Positions 16,564 through 24,167 of a stretch of DNA of 64,000 bases are shown here, in pieces (the stretch's first letter is position 1; each line of letters opens with the position of its first letter). A program made the translations under genes and the position numbers. A model generated the notes under the pieces. It had not been told where the DNA came from, ran no database searches, and saw only the letters and a program-made list of their open reading frames with translations. The stretch lies in contig NZ_JAGMUJ010000084.1 in NCBI RefSeq assembly GCF_019049255.1, positions 396,397-460,396 of the forward strand, in the 5' to 3' direction. The DNA comes from Streptomyces sp. AC558_RSS880 (lineage in GTDB: Bacteria; Actinomycetota; Actinomycetes; Streptomycetales; Streptomycetaceae).

Positions 16564-17512
16564 AACGCTCCTCCGGCCGGCGCGCGCTGCGGTGGGCGGG
16601 TGTGAGGCCGAGATCCGGGATGTGCGCTCCCAGCGTCTCGCGCACGCGGCGGGTCATCCCCTCGCTCATGAAGTGGTGCCCGAGGTCCAGCGCCCGCAGA
16701 TGGGTCAGCGGCTGCCCCGAGAGCAGCGCGGCACCCCCGTCGTCGCTGAGCGTGCCCATGCTCAGGTCGAGGGAGTCCAGACCCGCGACGACGGGCGCGG
16801 CGGCCACGGCGGCGGCGATCTCGTCCTGGATGTCGCTGTTGCGCAGGCCCAGGTGGGCGAGTCGGGGGCTGCGATCCAGCATGGCGAGGAGCGCCCGGAC
16901 GTCGGCCGCGGTGCAGTCGCCGCCGTACCAGCTGGTGCCCAGCCACAGCTCCAGGTGGCGCAGGGCGGGGAGGTCGCAGGCCGCCAGGCCGCGTACCGGC
17001 TCGGGCGGCAGACCGCCCGACTCGATGCGCAGCCCGCGCAGCTCCTCGTGCCGCAGCGGCTCGATCACCAGGTTCTCGGCGCCGCGCACACCGAGCTCGT
17101 ACAGACCGGGCCAGGCGCGCAGCACCCGGCCGACGTCGCCCTGTTTGATCCAGGAGATCTCCGCCTCCTCGGGCTCGACGTCCCCGAGGAAGACCGCCCG
17201 CAGCCTCGGCAGCCGGTGTGCCTCGGCCGTGATCAGGTCGAGGACGGGACCGATGCCGTGCTCGTCCCACTCCTGCCACCAGGCGCCGATGACGAGGGCC
17301 ACGACCTCGTCGGTGCGGACCCGGTCCAGGAACGAGCTCCACCGTTCCTCGAACGGCACCTCCCGGTCGGCCGTGAGCCGCCAGGCGACCGAGGCGGGAG
17401 GGGGCAGGTGCGGGCCGGGGCCCGGCCCGTCGTCGGGGCCGGCGAAGTAGTGCACGGGCAGGCCGTGCAAGTGCTCCAGGTAGGAGGGGTGGTAGCGCAC
17501 GCGGGTGCTCAC
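16544..17512 (-). CDS. STM4015-family leucine-rich-repeat protein, copy 2
   Basis: 322 aa. Residues 1-120 form a conserved non-repeat head (FEERWSSFLDRVRTDEVVAL). After that come leucine-rich units such as LRHLELWLGTSWYGGDC, LAHLGLRNSDIQDEIAAAVA and LTHLRALDLGHHFMSEG. LRR solenoids bind proteins, so it could present a substrate to, or scaffold, the enzymes encoded downstream. GTG 17512 overlaps the stop of the first copy by 4 bases. It is roughly 50-60% identical by eye to the neighbouring copy. No export signal is seen. Confidence 0.86.
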   Translation of the reverse strand: MSTRVRYHPSYLEHLHGLPVHYFAGPDDGPGPGPHLPPPASVAWRLTADREVPFEERWSSFLDRVRTDEVVALVIGAWWQEWDEHGIGPVLDLITAEAHRLPRLRAVFLGDVEPEEAEISWIKQGDVGRVLRAWPGLYELGVRGAENLVIEPLRHEELRGLRIESGGLPPEPVRGLAACDLPALRHLELWLGTSWYGGDCTAADVRALLAMLDRSPRLAHLGLRNSDIQDEIAAAVAAAPVVAGLDSLDLSMGTLSDDGGAALLSGQPLTHLRALDLGHHFMSEGMTRRVRETLGAHIPDLGLTPAHRSARRPEERYVAIGE

Positions 17513-18465
17513 TCCCCCACGCTGACGTAGCGGTGGACGGTGCCGTCGTCGTCCTTGTCCCAGTCGGCGTCGTCCTTGTCGAGGTCCAGCTCCACGCCGG
17601 CGGGTTCGAGCGTCTCGCGTATGCGCTGCCTCAGCGGCTCGCTCAGGTAGTTGTGGTGCAGGTCCAGCTTCTTGAGGTGGGTCAAGGGCTGTCCGCCGAG
17701 CAGGGCGGTGGCGCCTTCGTCGCCGAAGGTGCCCATGGACAGGTCGAGCACCTCGAGCCGGGCGACCACGGGGGCGGACGCCACGGCGGCGGCGACTTCG
17801 TCCTGGATCTCGCTGTTGCGCAGGGCCAGGTGCCGCAGCCGGGGCAGCCGGGCGCCGGAGAGGATCGGCGCGAGGTCGGCGGCCTCGCTGTCCGCGCCGT
17901 ACCAGGAGGTGCCGAGCCACAGGTCGAGGTGTTCGAGCGCGGGCAGTTCGCTGGCCGCGACCCCGCGGACGACCCCCACCGGGAGGCCTCCGGTCTCCAT
18001 GACCAGCTTGCGCAGCGCATCATGGCGCACGGCGGGGAACTCCAGTTCCTGGCCGCCGCGCACGCCGAGTTCCTCCAGTGCGGGGAAGCCCGCCAGCAGG
18101 GGGGTGACATCGGTCTGGGTGATCCAGGAGATCTCGCACTCCTCGCTCTCGATGTCCCCGAGGAACACCGCCCGCAGGGCGGGCAGCCGGTCACGCGCGG
18201 CCACCAGCGCCTCGATGACGTCGGAAGGGCCGGAGTCGTACGCGTCCTCCCAGATGCCGACGATCAGGGCGCGGACCCGTGTGGTGTCGACCGCGGAGCA
18301 GAAGCGGTCGAAGGTCTCCACCCACCCCTCCTCGTCGCCGTACACCCCGGCGGCGATCCGCCAGGCCACGGCGTCGGGTTCGGGCAGCTTCGCCGATTCG
18401 CCGCGCCCCGGAAAGGTGAAGGCGGGAAGGCCGTACAGCTCCTTGAGGTGGCTACCGCTGAACAT
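17509..18465 (-). CDS. STM4015-family leucine-rich-repeat protein, copy 1
   Basis: 318 aa, first gene of the operon, ATG preceded by AGGAG. The head region and LRR units (LEHLDLWLGTSWYGADSEAA, LRHLALRNSEIQDEVAAAVA, LKKLDLHHNYLSE) match the second copy block by block, showing a tandem duplication. The two copies differ most in the C-terminal tail; this copy ends in an acidic DLDKDDADWDKDDDG stretch, the other in a basic one. The differing charge may mean two binding partners. A weak DNA-damage-type promoter stands about 100 bases upstream on the minus strand. Confidence 0.86.
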   Translation of the reverse strand: MFSGSHLKELYGLPAFTFPGRGESAKLPEPDAVAWRIAAGVYGDEEGWVETFDRFCSAVDTTRVRALIVGIWEDAYDSGPSDVIEALVAARDRLPALRAVFLGDIESEECEISWITQTDVTPLLAGFPALEELGVRGGQELEFPAVRHDALRKLVMETGGLPVGVVRGVAASELPALEHLDLWLGTSWYGADSEAADLAPILSGARLPRLRHLALRNSEIQDEVAAAVASAPVVARLEVLDLSMGTFGDEGATALLGGQPLTHLKKLDLHHNYLSEPLRQRIRETLEPAGVELDLDKDDADWDKDDDGTVHRYVSVGE

Positions 18466-18565
18466 CGGCGCTGCTCCTGTCGTGCGACACGGGAAAAGGG
18501 AGGTGGTGCGTGGGCGAGGCCGTCACGGAGCACCGGGGGCGGGCCGTTCGGCGATGCGTGCAGCA

Positions 18566-18588
18566 GTTCTACCAACAGGGACTGACAA
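18566..18588 (-). promoter_or_regulatory. Candidate RecA-NDp-like promoter for the STM4011-4015 operon
   Basis: On the minus strand TTGTCAGTC is followed by 8 bases and TAGAAC, against the remembered consensus TTGTCRGTG-N8-TAnnnT: one mismatch in the first block and one in the second. Its -35 half forms the left arm of an inverted repeat whose right arm is the -35 of the divergent promoter (arms 18581-18590 and 18616-18625, 10 of 10 bases). Initiation would leave a leader of about 95 bases before the first LRR gene. Confidence 0.45.
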
Positions 18589-18617
18589 CGCCCGGCGGCG
18601 GGCCCGGTGACGGTCCG

Positions 18618-18640
18618 TTGTCAGTGCCCGCTCGTACTGT
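18618..18640 (+). promoter_or_regulatory. RecA-NDp (PafBC-type) DNA-damage promoter
   Basis: TTGTCAGTG, 8 bases, then TACTGT is an exact match to the RecA-independent DNA-damage promoter consensus known from mycobacteria and shared by actinobacteria. The ATG at 18647 lies 6 bases after the -10 block, where initiation is expected, so the transcript should be leaderless. Confidence 0.75.
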
Positions 18641-18646
18641 CTGCGC

Positions 18647-19015
18647 ATGGACTCCGGGGCACCGTGCGCCGGAGCGGAGGGGAGAGCCATGTACCGGCAG
18701 GGAGACGTGCTGATCGTGCCCGTCGCGGACGAGGCGGTGCCGTCCCACGTCCCGGACGCGCCCAAGGAGCCGCGCGACGCCAGGGGCCGGCTGGTGCTGG
18801 CCCTGGGGGAGGTCACCGGACACGCACACGCGGTGCTCGGGCGGGGCGAACTGATCCGTGAGCCGGGCCCCTTCGGGCCGTTCCTGCTGCACCTGCCCGA
18901 GGGCGGCCGGGTCGTCCACGAGGAGCACGCGGCGATCGCGCTGCCGAAGGGGTGGTTCCGGGTGATCCGGCAGCGTGAGTACGTGCCCGGCTCGGTGCGG
19001 CTGGTGGCGGACTGA
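18647..19015 (+). CDS. Conserved protein under DNA-damage-type promoter
   Basis: 122 aa if translation starts at ATG 18647, which coincides with the predicted transcription start. A second ATG at 18689 (MYRQGDVLIVPV) has GGAGGGGAG in front and may be used instead or as well. The sequence is a compact beta-rich fold: YRQGDVLIVPV, GEVTGHAHAVL, LHLPEGGRVVHEEHAAIALP and FRVIRQREYVPG. The HEEH stretch may bind metal. I know it as a conserved Streptomyces protein without function. It is followed after 68 bases by the DUF6745 gene, and the two probably form an operon. Confidence 0.72.
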   Translation: MDSGAPCAGAEGRAMYRQGDVLIVPVADEAVPSHVPDAPKEPRDARGRLVLALGEVTGHAHAVLGRGELIREPGPFGPFLLHLPEGGRVVHEEHAAIALPKGWFRVIRQREYVPGSVRLVAD

Positions 19016-19040
19016 CGGACGCCGACGACCGTACGGAACA

Positions 19041-19060
19041 CCACACCACACCACACCACA
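19041..19060 (+). repeat. CCACA pentamer repeat, four copies
   Basis: Four perfect head-to-tail CCACA units lie in the 68-base gap before the DUF6745 ribosome site. It is low-complexity, AC-rich sequence in an otherwise GC-rich gap, and could vary in copy number or keep the ribosome site unstructured. Confidence 0.7.
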
Positions 19061-19083
19061 GCAGGGAACAGGGGACGTTGACG

Positions 19084-20136
19084 ATGACGATCGCGCAGGA
19101 GAGCGGGCCGGCGGCCGTGACCGGGGGCTTCACGGAGGAAACGGCGCGCTGGCGCGCGTGGGCCGCGTCCGCCGAGCCCGCCGACCGGGCGGCGGCGGAG
19201 GAGGGCGTCCGGCTGGCCTACCGCAGCGCCGGGCTGGCCGAGCCGGAGCGCGTGATCTGGGCCGGGTCGCCGCGCGAGGGCGTGACGCTGGTCCGGGAGG
19301 GGACGGACTTCGGGGCGAGCGTGCGCGAGGCGGTGCGCACCGCACCGTGGGCGGCCGAACGCGACCGGTTGTACCAGGAGCTGGGCCCGGCGGGCTGGTC
19401 CCGGCACTGGTCGGGGACCGGCGGTGCCCTGTGGGACGCCACGCAGGCGCTGGTCGACCGGATCCGCGCCGGCGTGCTCGACGACCTCGCCCCCGACGAC
19501 GCGGCCGCTCGCACGGAGATACGTCTGGTCCTGCTGGACGCCCTGCTCGGTCAGCACGACGCGCCGTGGCTGGCCGCCCTGGACACCGAGGGGTCCCCGC
19601 TCGCCGGGCCGGCCCGGGTGTGCCGCAGCGCCGGCTGGTGGTGGCCGTTCGAGAAGGTGGCGGTGGTGTGCGAGCGGCCCGTCGCCCTGCACCGGGACGA
19701 GGCCGGCCGGCTCGACCACGGCGACGGCCCGGCGCTGGAGTTCCCCGACGGGTTCGCCCTGTGCGCCTGGCGCGGCATGCCGGTGACGCGCGCCTTCCTG
19801 GACGAGCTGCGCACCCTCACCCCGGAGCGGATCCGGCAGGAGGAGAACGCCGAACTGCGGCGGGTGATGCTCGAGTACTACGGCTACGACCGCTACTTGT
19901 CCGACTCCGGGGCGCAGCCGCTGCACCGGGACGGCACGGGCACGCTGTGGCGCATCGCGCTGCCCGACGACGAACCGGTCGTCATGGTCGAGGTCCTCAA
20001 CTCCACGCCCGAACCGGACGGCACCCACCGCACGTACTGGCTCCGTGTGCCGCCGACGACCCGGACGGCCCGGGAGGGGGTGGCGTGGACGTTCGGCCTC
20101 GGAGCCGAGGCGTACGAGCCGCTGGAGGAGACGTGA
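19084..20136 (+). CDS. DUF6745-family protein
   Basis: 350 aa, soluble. The N-terminal half is helical (TEETARWRAWAASAEPADRA, WDATQALVDRIRAGVLDDL). A Trp/aromatic-rich segment follows (VCRSAGWWWPFEKVAVVCER), then the DUF6745 core (LDHGDGPALEFPDGFALCAW) and a conserved C-terminal segment RTYWLRVPPTTRTAREGVAW. The family is common in Streptomyces next to LRR-like or unknown genes; no activity is known to me. ATG 19084 is chosen because GGGG stands nine bases before it; a TTG two codons earlier is the alternative. Sharing the RecA-NDp promoter upstream would place it in a damage response. Confidence 0.75.
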   Translation: MTIAQESGPAAVTGGFTEETARWRAWAASAEPADRAAAEEGVRLAYRSAGLAEPERVIWAGSPREGVTLVREGTDFGASVREAVRTAPWAAERDRLYQELGPAGWSRHWSGTGGALWDATQALVDRIRAGVLDDLAPDDAAARTEIRLVLLDALLGQHDAPWLAALDTEGSPLAGPARVCRSAGWWWPFEKVAVVCERPVALHRDEAGRLDHGDGPALEFPDGFALCAWRGMPVTRAFLDELRTLTPERIRQEENAELRRVMLEYYGYDRYLSDSGAQPLHRDGTGTLWRIALPDDEPVVMVEVLNSTPEPDGTHRTYWLRVPPTTRTAREGVAWTFGLGAEAYEPLEET

Positions 20137-20224
20137 GCCCGTCCGGCCGCCCGAGGGCTGACCCCGCCCGCAGGGGGTAGGCGGAGAACAGCAAGGACGA
20201 ACCGGACCGCGGAAGGGAGCACCC

Positions 20225-20374
20225 ATGCCGAGCATGGTGGAGCGCATCAAACAGTTCGCCAGGAGCCCTCAGGGGCGGCGTACGGCCGAGCAGGTGCGGC
20301 GGGCGGCGGCCGACCCCCGGCGCCGGGCCCAGGCACAGCGTCTGCTGGGCCGGCTCCGCGGCGGCCACCGCTGA
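20225..20374 (+). CDS. Small basic protein, 49 aa
   Basis: ATG 20225 follows GGAAGGGAG at good spacing, and a 50-codon frame ends at TGA 20372-20374. The product begins MPSMVERIKQFARSPQGRRT and is one basic amphipathic helix region rich in Arg and Ala (RRAAADPRRRAQAQRLLGRL). The codon use (G/C third positions throughout) and ribosome site argue that it is real. It might be a small nucleic-acid- or membrane-interacting protein. It lies between the DUF6745 gene and the RsbW-like gene, all in the same direction. Confidence 0.65.
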   Translation: MPSMVERIKQFARSPQGRRTAEQVRRAAADPRRRAQAQRLLGRLRGGHR

Positions 20375-20450
20375 GCCGTTCCGCTTCTGCTTCCGCGCGG
20401 TCCGGGACGTACCCGTCCGGGCCGCGCGGCGATCACCGGGGAGGACCTCC

Positions 20451-20867
20451 ATGAACGAGTCGTCGGTCCGGACGGTGGGCTGGGCGCGCTCACTGCCGAT
20501 GGACCGCGGGGTGAAGGCGGCCCGCGACTGGGCGCGCGAGCACCTCGTCGCGCTGGGCTGGGACACGACCGCTCCCGAGACGGCGGACGACGTGCTGCTG
20601 GCCGTCTCGGAACTGGTCACCAACGCGCACGTCCACGCCCGCAGCAGCGCGCAGCTGGTCATGTCGTGGGACAGCCGCTGTCTGCACATCTCGGTGCACG
20701 ACAGGTCCGCCACCCTGCCGGCGCCCCGGGAACCGAGCGCCGAACGCGTCGGCGGGCGCGGCATGCTGCTGGTCGACGCCCTGGCCGACACCTGGGAGGC
20801 CCGCCCCTGCCCCCACGGCAAGACCGTCACGGCCTGCTTCCGGCTGCCGGAGGGCGCACGGCGCTGA
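20451..20867 (+). CDS. RsbW-like ATP-binding anti-sigma/regulatory kinase
   Basis: 138 aa HATPase_c domain protein of the RsbW/SpoIIAB-like group abundant in Streptomyces. The N-box is VLLAVSELVTNAHVHARSSA near residues 45-65; the G1/G2 boxes are HDRSATLPAPRE and GGRGMLLVDALADTWE. Such proteins phosphorylate anti-anti-sigma factors or hold sigma factors, and are countered by PP2C phosphatases such as those at 8.2 and 37.9 kb. ATG 20451 follows GGGGAGG. It probably acts alone in transcription or with the small gene upstream. Confidence 0.87.
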   Translation: MNESSVRTVGWARSLPMDRGVKAARDWAREHLVALGWDTTAPETADDVLLAVSELVTNAHVHARSSAQLVMSWDSRCLHISVHDRSATLPAPREPSAERVGGRGMLLVDALADTWEARPCPHGKTVTACFRLPEGARR

Positions 20868-20936
20868 CCCGCCCCGTGCGCGGCGGACGGCGGGCCCTAG
20901 GATCGGTCGGTCCGCCCTCGCAAGGAGCCCCGCACG

Positions 20937-21617
20937 GTGACCGCCGTTCTCCCCCAGCCCCGCACCACCCCCGCCCTGCCGTCCCCGCGGTGCCTGACCC
21001 GGGTCGAGAACGGCGAACGGCTGCACGCGCTGCTGTGGACCGCGGGACCGGGCCGGCGGATGATCAGCAGCGCGGTGCTGGGCGGAGGCATCGGCGAGCG
21101 GACCTGGATCCTCAACGCCCAGGTCTCCCACGGCTACCGGCGCACCGACCCCGACCGGCACCTGGCGGATCTCGCCGCCGCCGCGGGTGCGCGGGGGCCG
21201 GGGGTGGGGCTGATGACGGCGGCGGACGTCTCGGCGTTCACGCGCGCGGCGGACGCCGGTGTGGAGGCCTGCGTCACGGCGGGCGTCGACGTGCGCGGCT
21301 GGGCCGCACGGCCCGGGGAGGGCACGAGCGGACTCCAGGGTCCGGGCACGGTCAACATCGTCGTCGCCGTGCCGGTGCCGCTGAGCGACGCCGCCCTGGT
21401 CAACGCGGTGACCACGGCCACCGAGGCGAAGGTGCAGGCCTTCCTGGAGGCGGGCCTCGACTGTTCGGGCACGCCCACCGACGCGGTGTGTGTCACCGCC
21501 CGCACGCCGGGCCCGGACGAGGAGGAGTACGCCTTCGCCGGGCCCCGTTCCCTGTGGGGCGCACGGCTGGCGCGCGCCGTCCACCGCGCCGTGTTCGAGG
21601 CCGTGACCGCACCCTGA
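20937..21617 (+). CDS. cbiZ: Adenosylcobinamide amidohydrolase
   Basis: 226 aa, GTG start with AAGGAG six to eight bases before it. The CbiZ family signature runs through the middle: LGGGIGERTWILNAQVSHGY, the MTAADVSAFT segment and PGTVNIVVAVPVPLSDAALV, then DCSGTPTDAVCVTA near the C-terminus. CbiZ cleaves the aminopropanol arm from adenosylcobinamide to give adenosylcobyric acid, allowing salvage of incomplete corrinoids. It stands alone here without other cobalamin genes, and no cobalamin riboswitch is seen upstream. Confidence 0.88.
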   Translation: MTAVLPQPRTTPALPSPRCLTRVENGERLHALLWTAGPGRRMISSAVLGGGIGERTWILNAQVSHGYRRTDPDRHLADLAAAAGARGPGVGLMTAADVSAFTRAADAGVEACVTAGVDVRGWAARPGEGTSGLQGPGTVNIVVAVPVPLSDAALVNAVTTATEAKVQAFLEAGLDCSGTPTDAVCVTARTPGPDEEEYAFAGPRSLWGARLARAVHRAVFEAVTAP

Positions 21618-21832
21618 CACCGGCCGCCGGCCTGCGCGACACGCTGTGGCAGCCGGTGCCCGACGGCGACGAGTACGACGCCGTCGGCATCGTCCGTGCC
21701 GCTCTCAGGGCCGGACGGGACGAGGAGGGCCTGCTGCTCGACGTGACCGCGGCGACGGCCTGCCGCACACTCCGTGGTCCCCGGCGCACCTCTGTGGTCC
21801 CCGGCGCACCTCCGTGGGAGCGCACCGTCCGG
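21618..21832 (+). other. Gap between cbiZ and crtU with a coding-like remnant
   Basis: Directly after the cbiZ stop the next frame reads AAGLRDTLWQPVPDGDEYDA and continues for about 45 codons with normal codon bias (EEGLLLDVTAATACRTLRG). No ATG or ribosome site precedes it and there is no stop before it runs out of frame over crtU. It may be the tail of a lost gene, or coding-like by chance. The same stretch ends in a 20-bp tandem repeat listed separately. Confidence 0.4.
21771..21810. repeat. 20-bp tandem direct repeat, two copies
   Basis: The 20-mer at 21771-21790 is repeated at 21791-21810 with one change (TCCGTGG against TCTGTGG), followed by a third partial copy of about 8 bases. It lies in the gap before the crtU stop, possibly a duplication at the breakpoint that truncated the remnant beside it. 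Confidence 0.75.
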
Positions 21833-23398
21833 TCAGGCCGGGAGCCGTCGGGCCCACCGGGCCGGTCCCCGCAGGACGGCGCTCCGCCCCCGGCCGGGCA
21901 CGGTCCACAGCGTCTGTCCGCGCACCCCCCAGCGTTCCAGCAGGGCGTTCGCGGCCAGGAACCCGGTCGTCGCCGCGCGTTCCATCAGCGCGACGGGCAG
22001 ATCGGTGCGCACCAGGTCGCCGGCCATCATCACGCCGGGCTCCGGGGTGCGCACCGTCGGCCGGTCGGCGTAGCCGCCCACGGGGAACAGGGGACAGTCG
22101 GCCCGCCGCTCGTGCCGGGCGTCGACGATCGTGGCCGCCCGTGTCTCCGGGTAGACGCGGCGCAGTTGTTCGATCAGCCGCTTCTGCTCGACGTCCCGGG
22201 ACGCGTCCGGGGGCAGGGCGTAGGCGTGGAGTTCGACGACCGAGCCCCCGGTACGGGCGGCCCAGCGGGCCGCTTCGTCCTCGTAGCGCTCCAGCACGCT
22301 GATGTTGTCGAGGCCGGCGTATCCGCTCGTGCCCAGGAACGCGGGCCGGTCGGGTGCGACGGGCCGGTCCAGCCACAGGCGGCTGACCAGGAACGGCGGG
22401 GCGGTGCGCAGGCGGGCGACCCGTTCCCGCCACGGGCCGTCGCCCAGCCGGCCGGAGCGGGCGACCAGGGAGCGCAGTCCCGCGGCGTCGAGGGCGAGGA
22501 CGACGGTCTCGTGACGGCTCTCCTCCCCGGTGGTGGCGACCTCGTAACCGCCGTCGCCGGTGGGGGCGATGTGCTCGACGGCCGTGGCGGTGCGGATCCG
22601 GGCGCCGTGTCGGCGCAGGTAGCCGGCCAGGGGGTCCCACAGGGCGGCGGGGAAGGGCGCGTCGGGCACGTCGAACAGCAGTCCTTCGGCGGAACCGAGG
22701 AAGTAGATGTGGAACATCAGGGCCATCTCGGCGGCCGACAGCCGCCGGGGGTCGGCGAAGAAGCTGCGGGAGAACACCTCGAAGGCCAGGTGGCGGGCGC
22801 TGTGCGGGAAGCCTACGGCGTCGAGGAAGTCGTGGGCGCTGATGCCGTCCAGGCGTTCGTACACCTCGGGCACGCGCACGTCGAGCAGTTCGAGGGCCGC
22901 GAGCGGTCTCATGCGGCGCAGGTCGCGCACGCGGAAGGACGGGCTGAGGGCGACGAAGCCGAGCGCGCTCCACGGAGGGGTGCGCGGGACGTGGCGGAAG
23001 CCGTCCCTCAGCCCGTCGCTGTGCCGCAGCGGGTAGTCCGGCAGGCCGGTGAGCCGCTCCAGACCGGGGTCGGTGCGGCGCAGCAGACCGCGCAGGTTGT
23101 AGTACTGGCGGAAGAAGGCGTGGAAGCCCCGGCTCATGGTCGCCGGGGTGCCGTCCGCCAGGCCGGTCGGCCAGCCGCCGACCCGTCCGCCCAGGAAGGG
23201 CTCGCGCTCGTAGAGCGTCACGGCCACGCCGCGTTCGGCCAGCGCGGTCGCCGCGGCCAGGCCGGCGATGCCGCCGCCGACGACGGCGGTCGTCGGGCGG
23301 GCGCCCTCGATCCGGCGCGCCCCGGGCGGGGGCGTGAGCACACGGGCGCGGCGGTCCCGGCCGTGCCGGGTGGCGTCCGGGCGGCGGAAGGGGGTCAT
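21833..23398 (-). CDS. crtU: Carotene desaturase/methyltransferase for aromatic end rings (isorenieratene synthase type)
   Basis: 521 aa. An FAD-binding N-terminus (TTAVVGGGIAGLAAATALAE, then YEREPFLGGRVGGWPTGLAD) continues into carotene-oxidoreductase motifs MSRGFHAFFRQYYNLRGLL and MAGDLVRTDLPVALMERAAT. This matches CrtU, which desaturates and shifts a methyl group on the beta-rings of beta-carotene to make aromatic isorenieratene. It is last of the crtY-crtT-crtU operon, overlapping crtT by 4 bases (ATG 23398). The product is membrane-associated; the reaction is assigned from family and context. Confidence 0.9.
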   Translation of the reverse strand: MTPFRRPDATRHGRDRRARVLTPPPGARRIEGARPTTAVVGGGIAGLAAATALAERGVAVTLYEREPFLGGRVGGWPTGLADGTPATMSRGFHAFFRQYYNLRGLLRRTDPGLERLTGLPDYPLRHSDGLRDGFRHVPRTPPWSALGFVALSPSFRVRDLRRMRPLAALELLDVRVPEVYERLDGISAHDFLDAVGFPHSARHLAFEVFSRSFFADPRRLSAAEMALMFHIYFLGSAEGLLFDVPDAPFPAALWDPLAGYLRRHGARIRTATAVEHIAPTGDGGYEVATTGEESRHETVVLALDAAGLRSLVARSGRLGDGPWRERVARLRTAPPFLVSRLWLDRPVAPDRPAFLGTSGYAGLDNISVLERYEDEAARWAARTGGSVVELHAYALPPDASRDVEQKRLIEQLRRVYPETRAATIVDARHERRADCPLFPVGGYADRPTVRTPEPGVMMAGDLVRTDLPVALMERAATTGFLAANALLERWGVRGQTLWTVPGRGRSAVLRGPARWARRLPA

Positions 23399-24126
23399 CC
23401 CTCGTCCTCGCTCTCCGTGCGGGGCCGTCGGCCGACGAAGGTGTGGGTGATGCCCGTCTGCCATCCCGGCAGGGGCAGGGCGCGCACCGCTTCGAAGCCG
23501 GCCGCGCGCAGACGGCCGGCGAAACGGCCGGCGGTGTCGAACTCCACGACGCTGCGCCACAGGTGGCGGTAGAGCCCGGCGTCCCCGAGCACGGTGGCCG
23601 CCGGCTGGACGATGCCGCGGCACACCAGGGTCCACACCGCGCGGTCCACGCGGCGTCCGCCGAGCGTGTACTCGTGCACGCCCAGTCTCCCGCCGGGGGC
23701 CAGCAGATCGCGCACGGTGGCGAGCACGGCGTCGGGATCGGAGACGTTGCGGAAGAGGTAGGCCGCGAACACCGCGTCGAACGGCCCCTTCACCCCGGCC
23801 TCCGCCAGCCCTTCCGCCGGTGCCCGGACGAAGCTCACCCCGTCCGGCCAGGCTTTGGCGGCGGCCCGTTCGAGCATGCCTGCGGAGGCGTCCACGCCGG
23901 TGATCCGCGCGCCCGACAGCACGGCGGCGAGTGCGGCGGTCGACGCGCCGGTGCCGCAGCCGAGGTCCAGGACGCGCAGTCCCTCGCCCCGCCGCGGCAG
24001 TCCCAGGCGGCGTGCCGAGCGGCGGAGGTGGGAGTGGTAGCCGGGGTTGGCGGCCACCAGGGCGTCGTAGCCACGGGCGGCGTGGTCGAACGCGGCGGCG
24101 AGGTTCTCGTCGCGCAGCAGGGTCAT
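23395..24126 (-). CDS. crtT: Class I SAM-dependent methyltransferase of the crt cluster
   Basis: 243 aa. SAM-binding motif I is LRVLDLGCGTGASTAALAAV, with the acidic strand end ITGVDASAGML and later FDAVFAAYLFRNVSDP, as in UbiE-like methyltransferases. It matches the crtT gene of Streptomyces crtYTU operons, whose exact substrate is unsettled in my knowledge. It lies 41 bases after crtY and overlaps crtU, hence co-translated. No membrane segment. Confidence 0.87.
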   Translation of the reverse strand: MTLLRDENLAAAFDHAARGYDALVAANPGYHSHLRRSARRLGLPRRGEGLRVLDLGCGTGASTAALAAVLSGARITGVDASAGMLERAAAKAWPDGVSFVRAPAEGLAEAGVKGPFDAVFAAYLFRNVSDPDAVLATVRDLLAPGGRLGVHEYTLGGRRVDRAVWTLVCRGIVQPAATVLGDAGLYRHLWRSVVEFDTAGRFAGRLRAAGFEAVRALPLPGWQTGITHTFVGRRPRTESEDEG

Positions 24127-24167
24127 GCGGTCTCCCGGTACAGAAGGGTCGGGGCGGGCGGTCCGGG

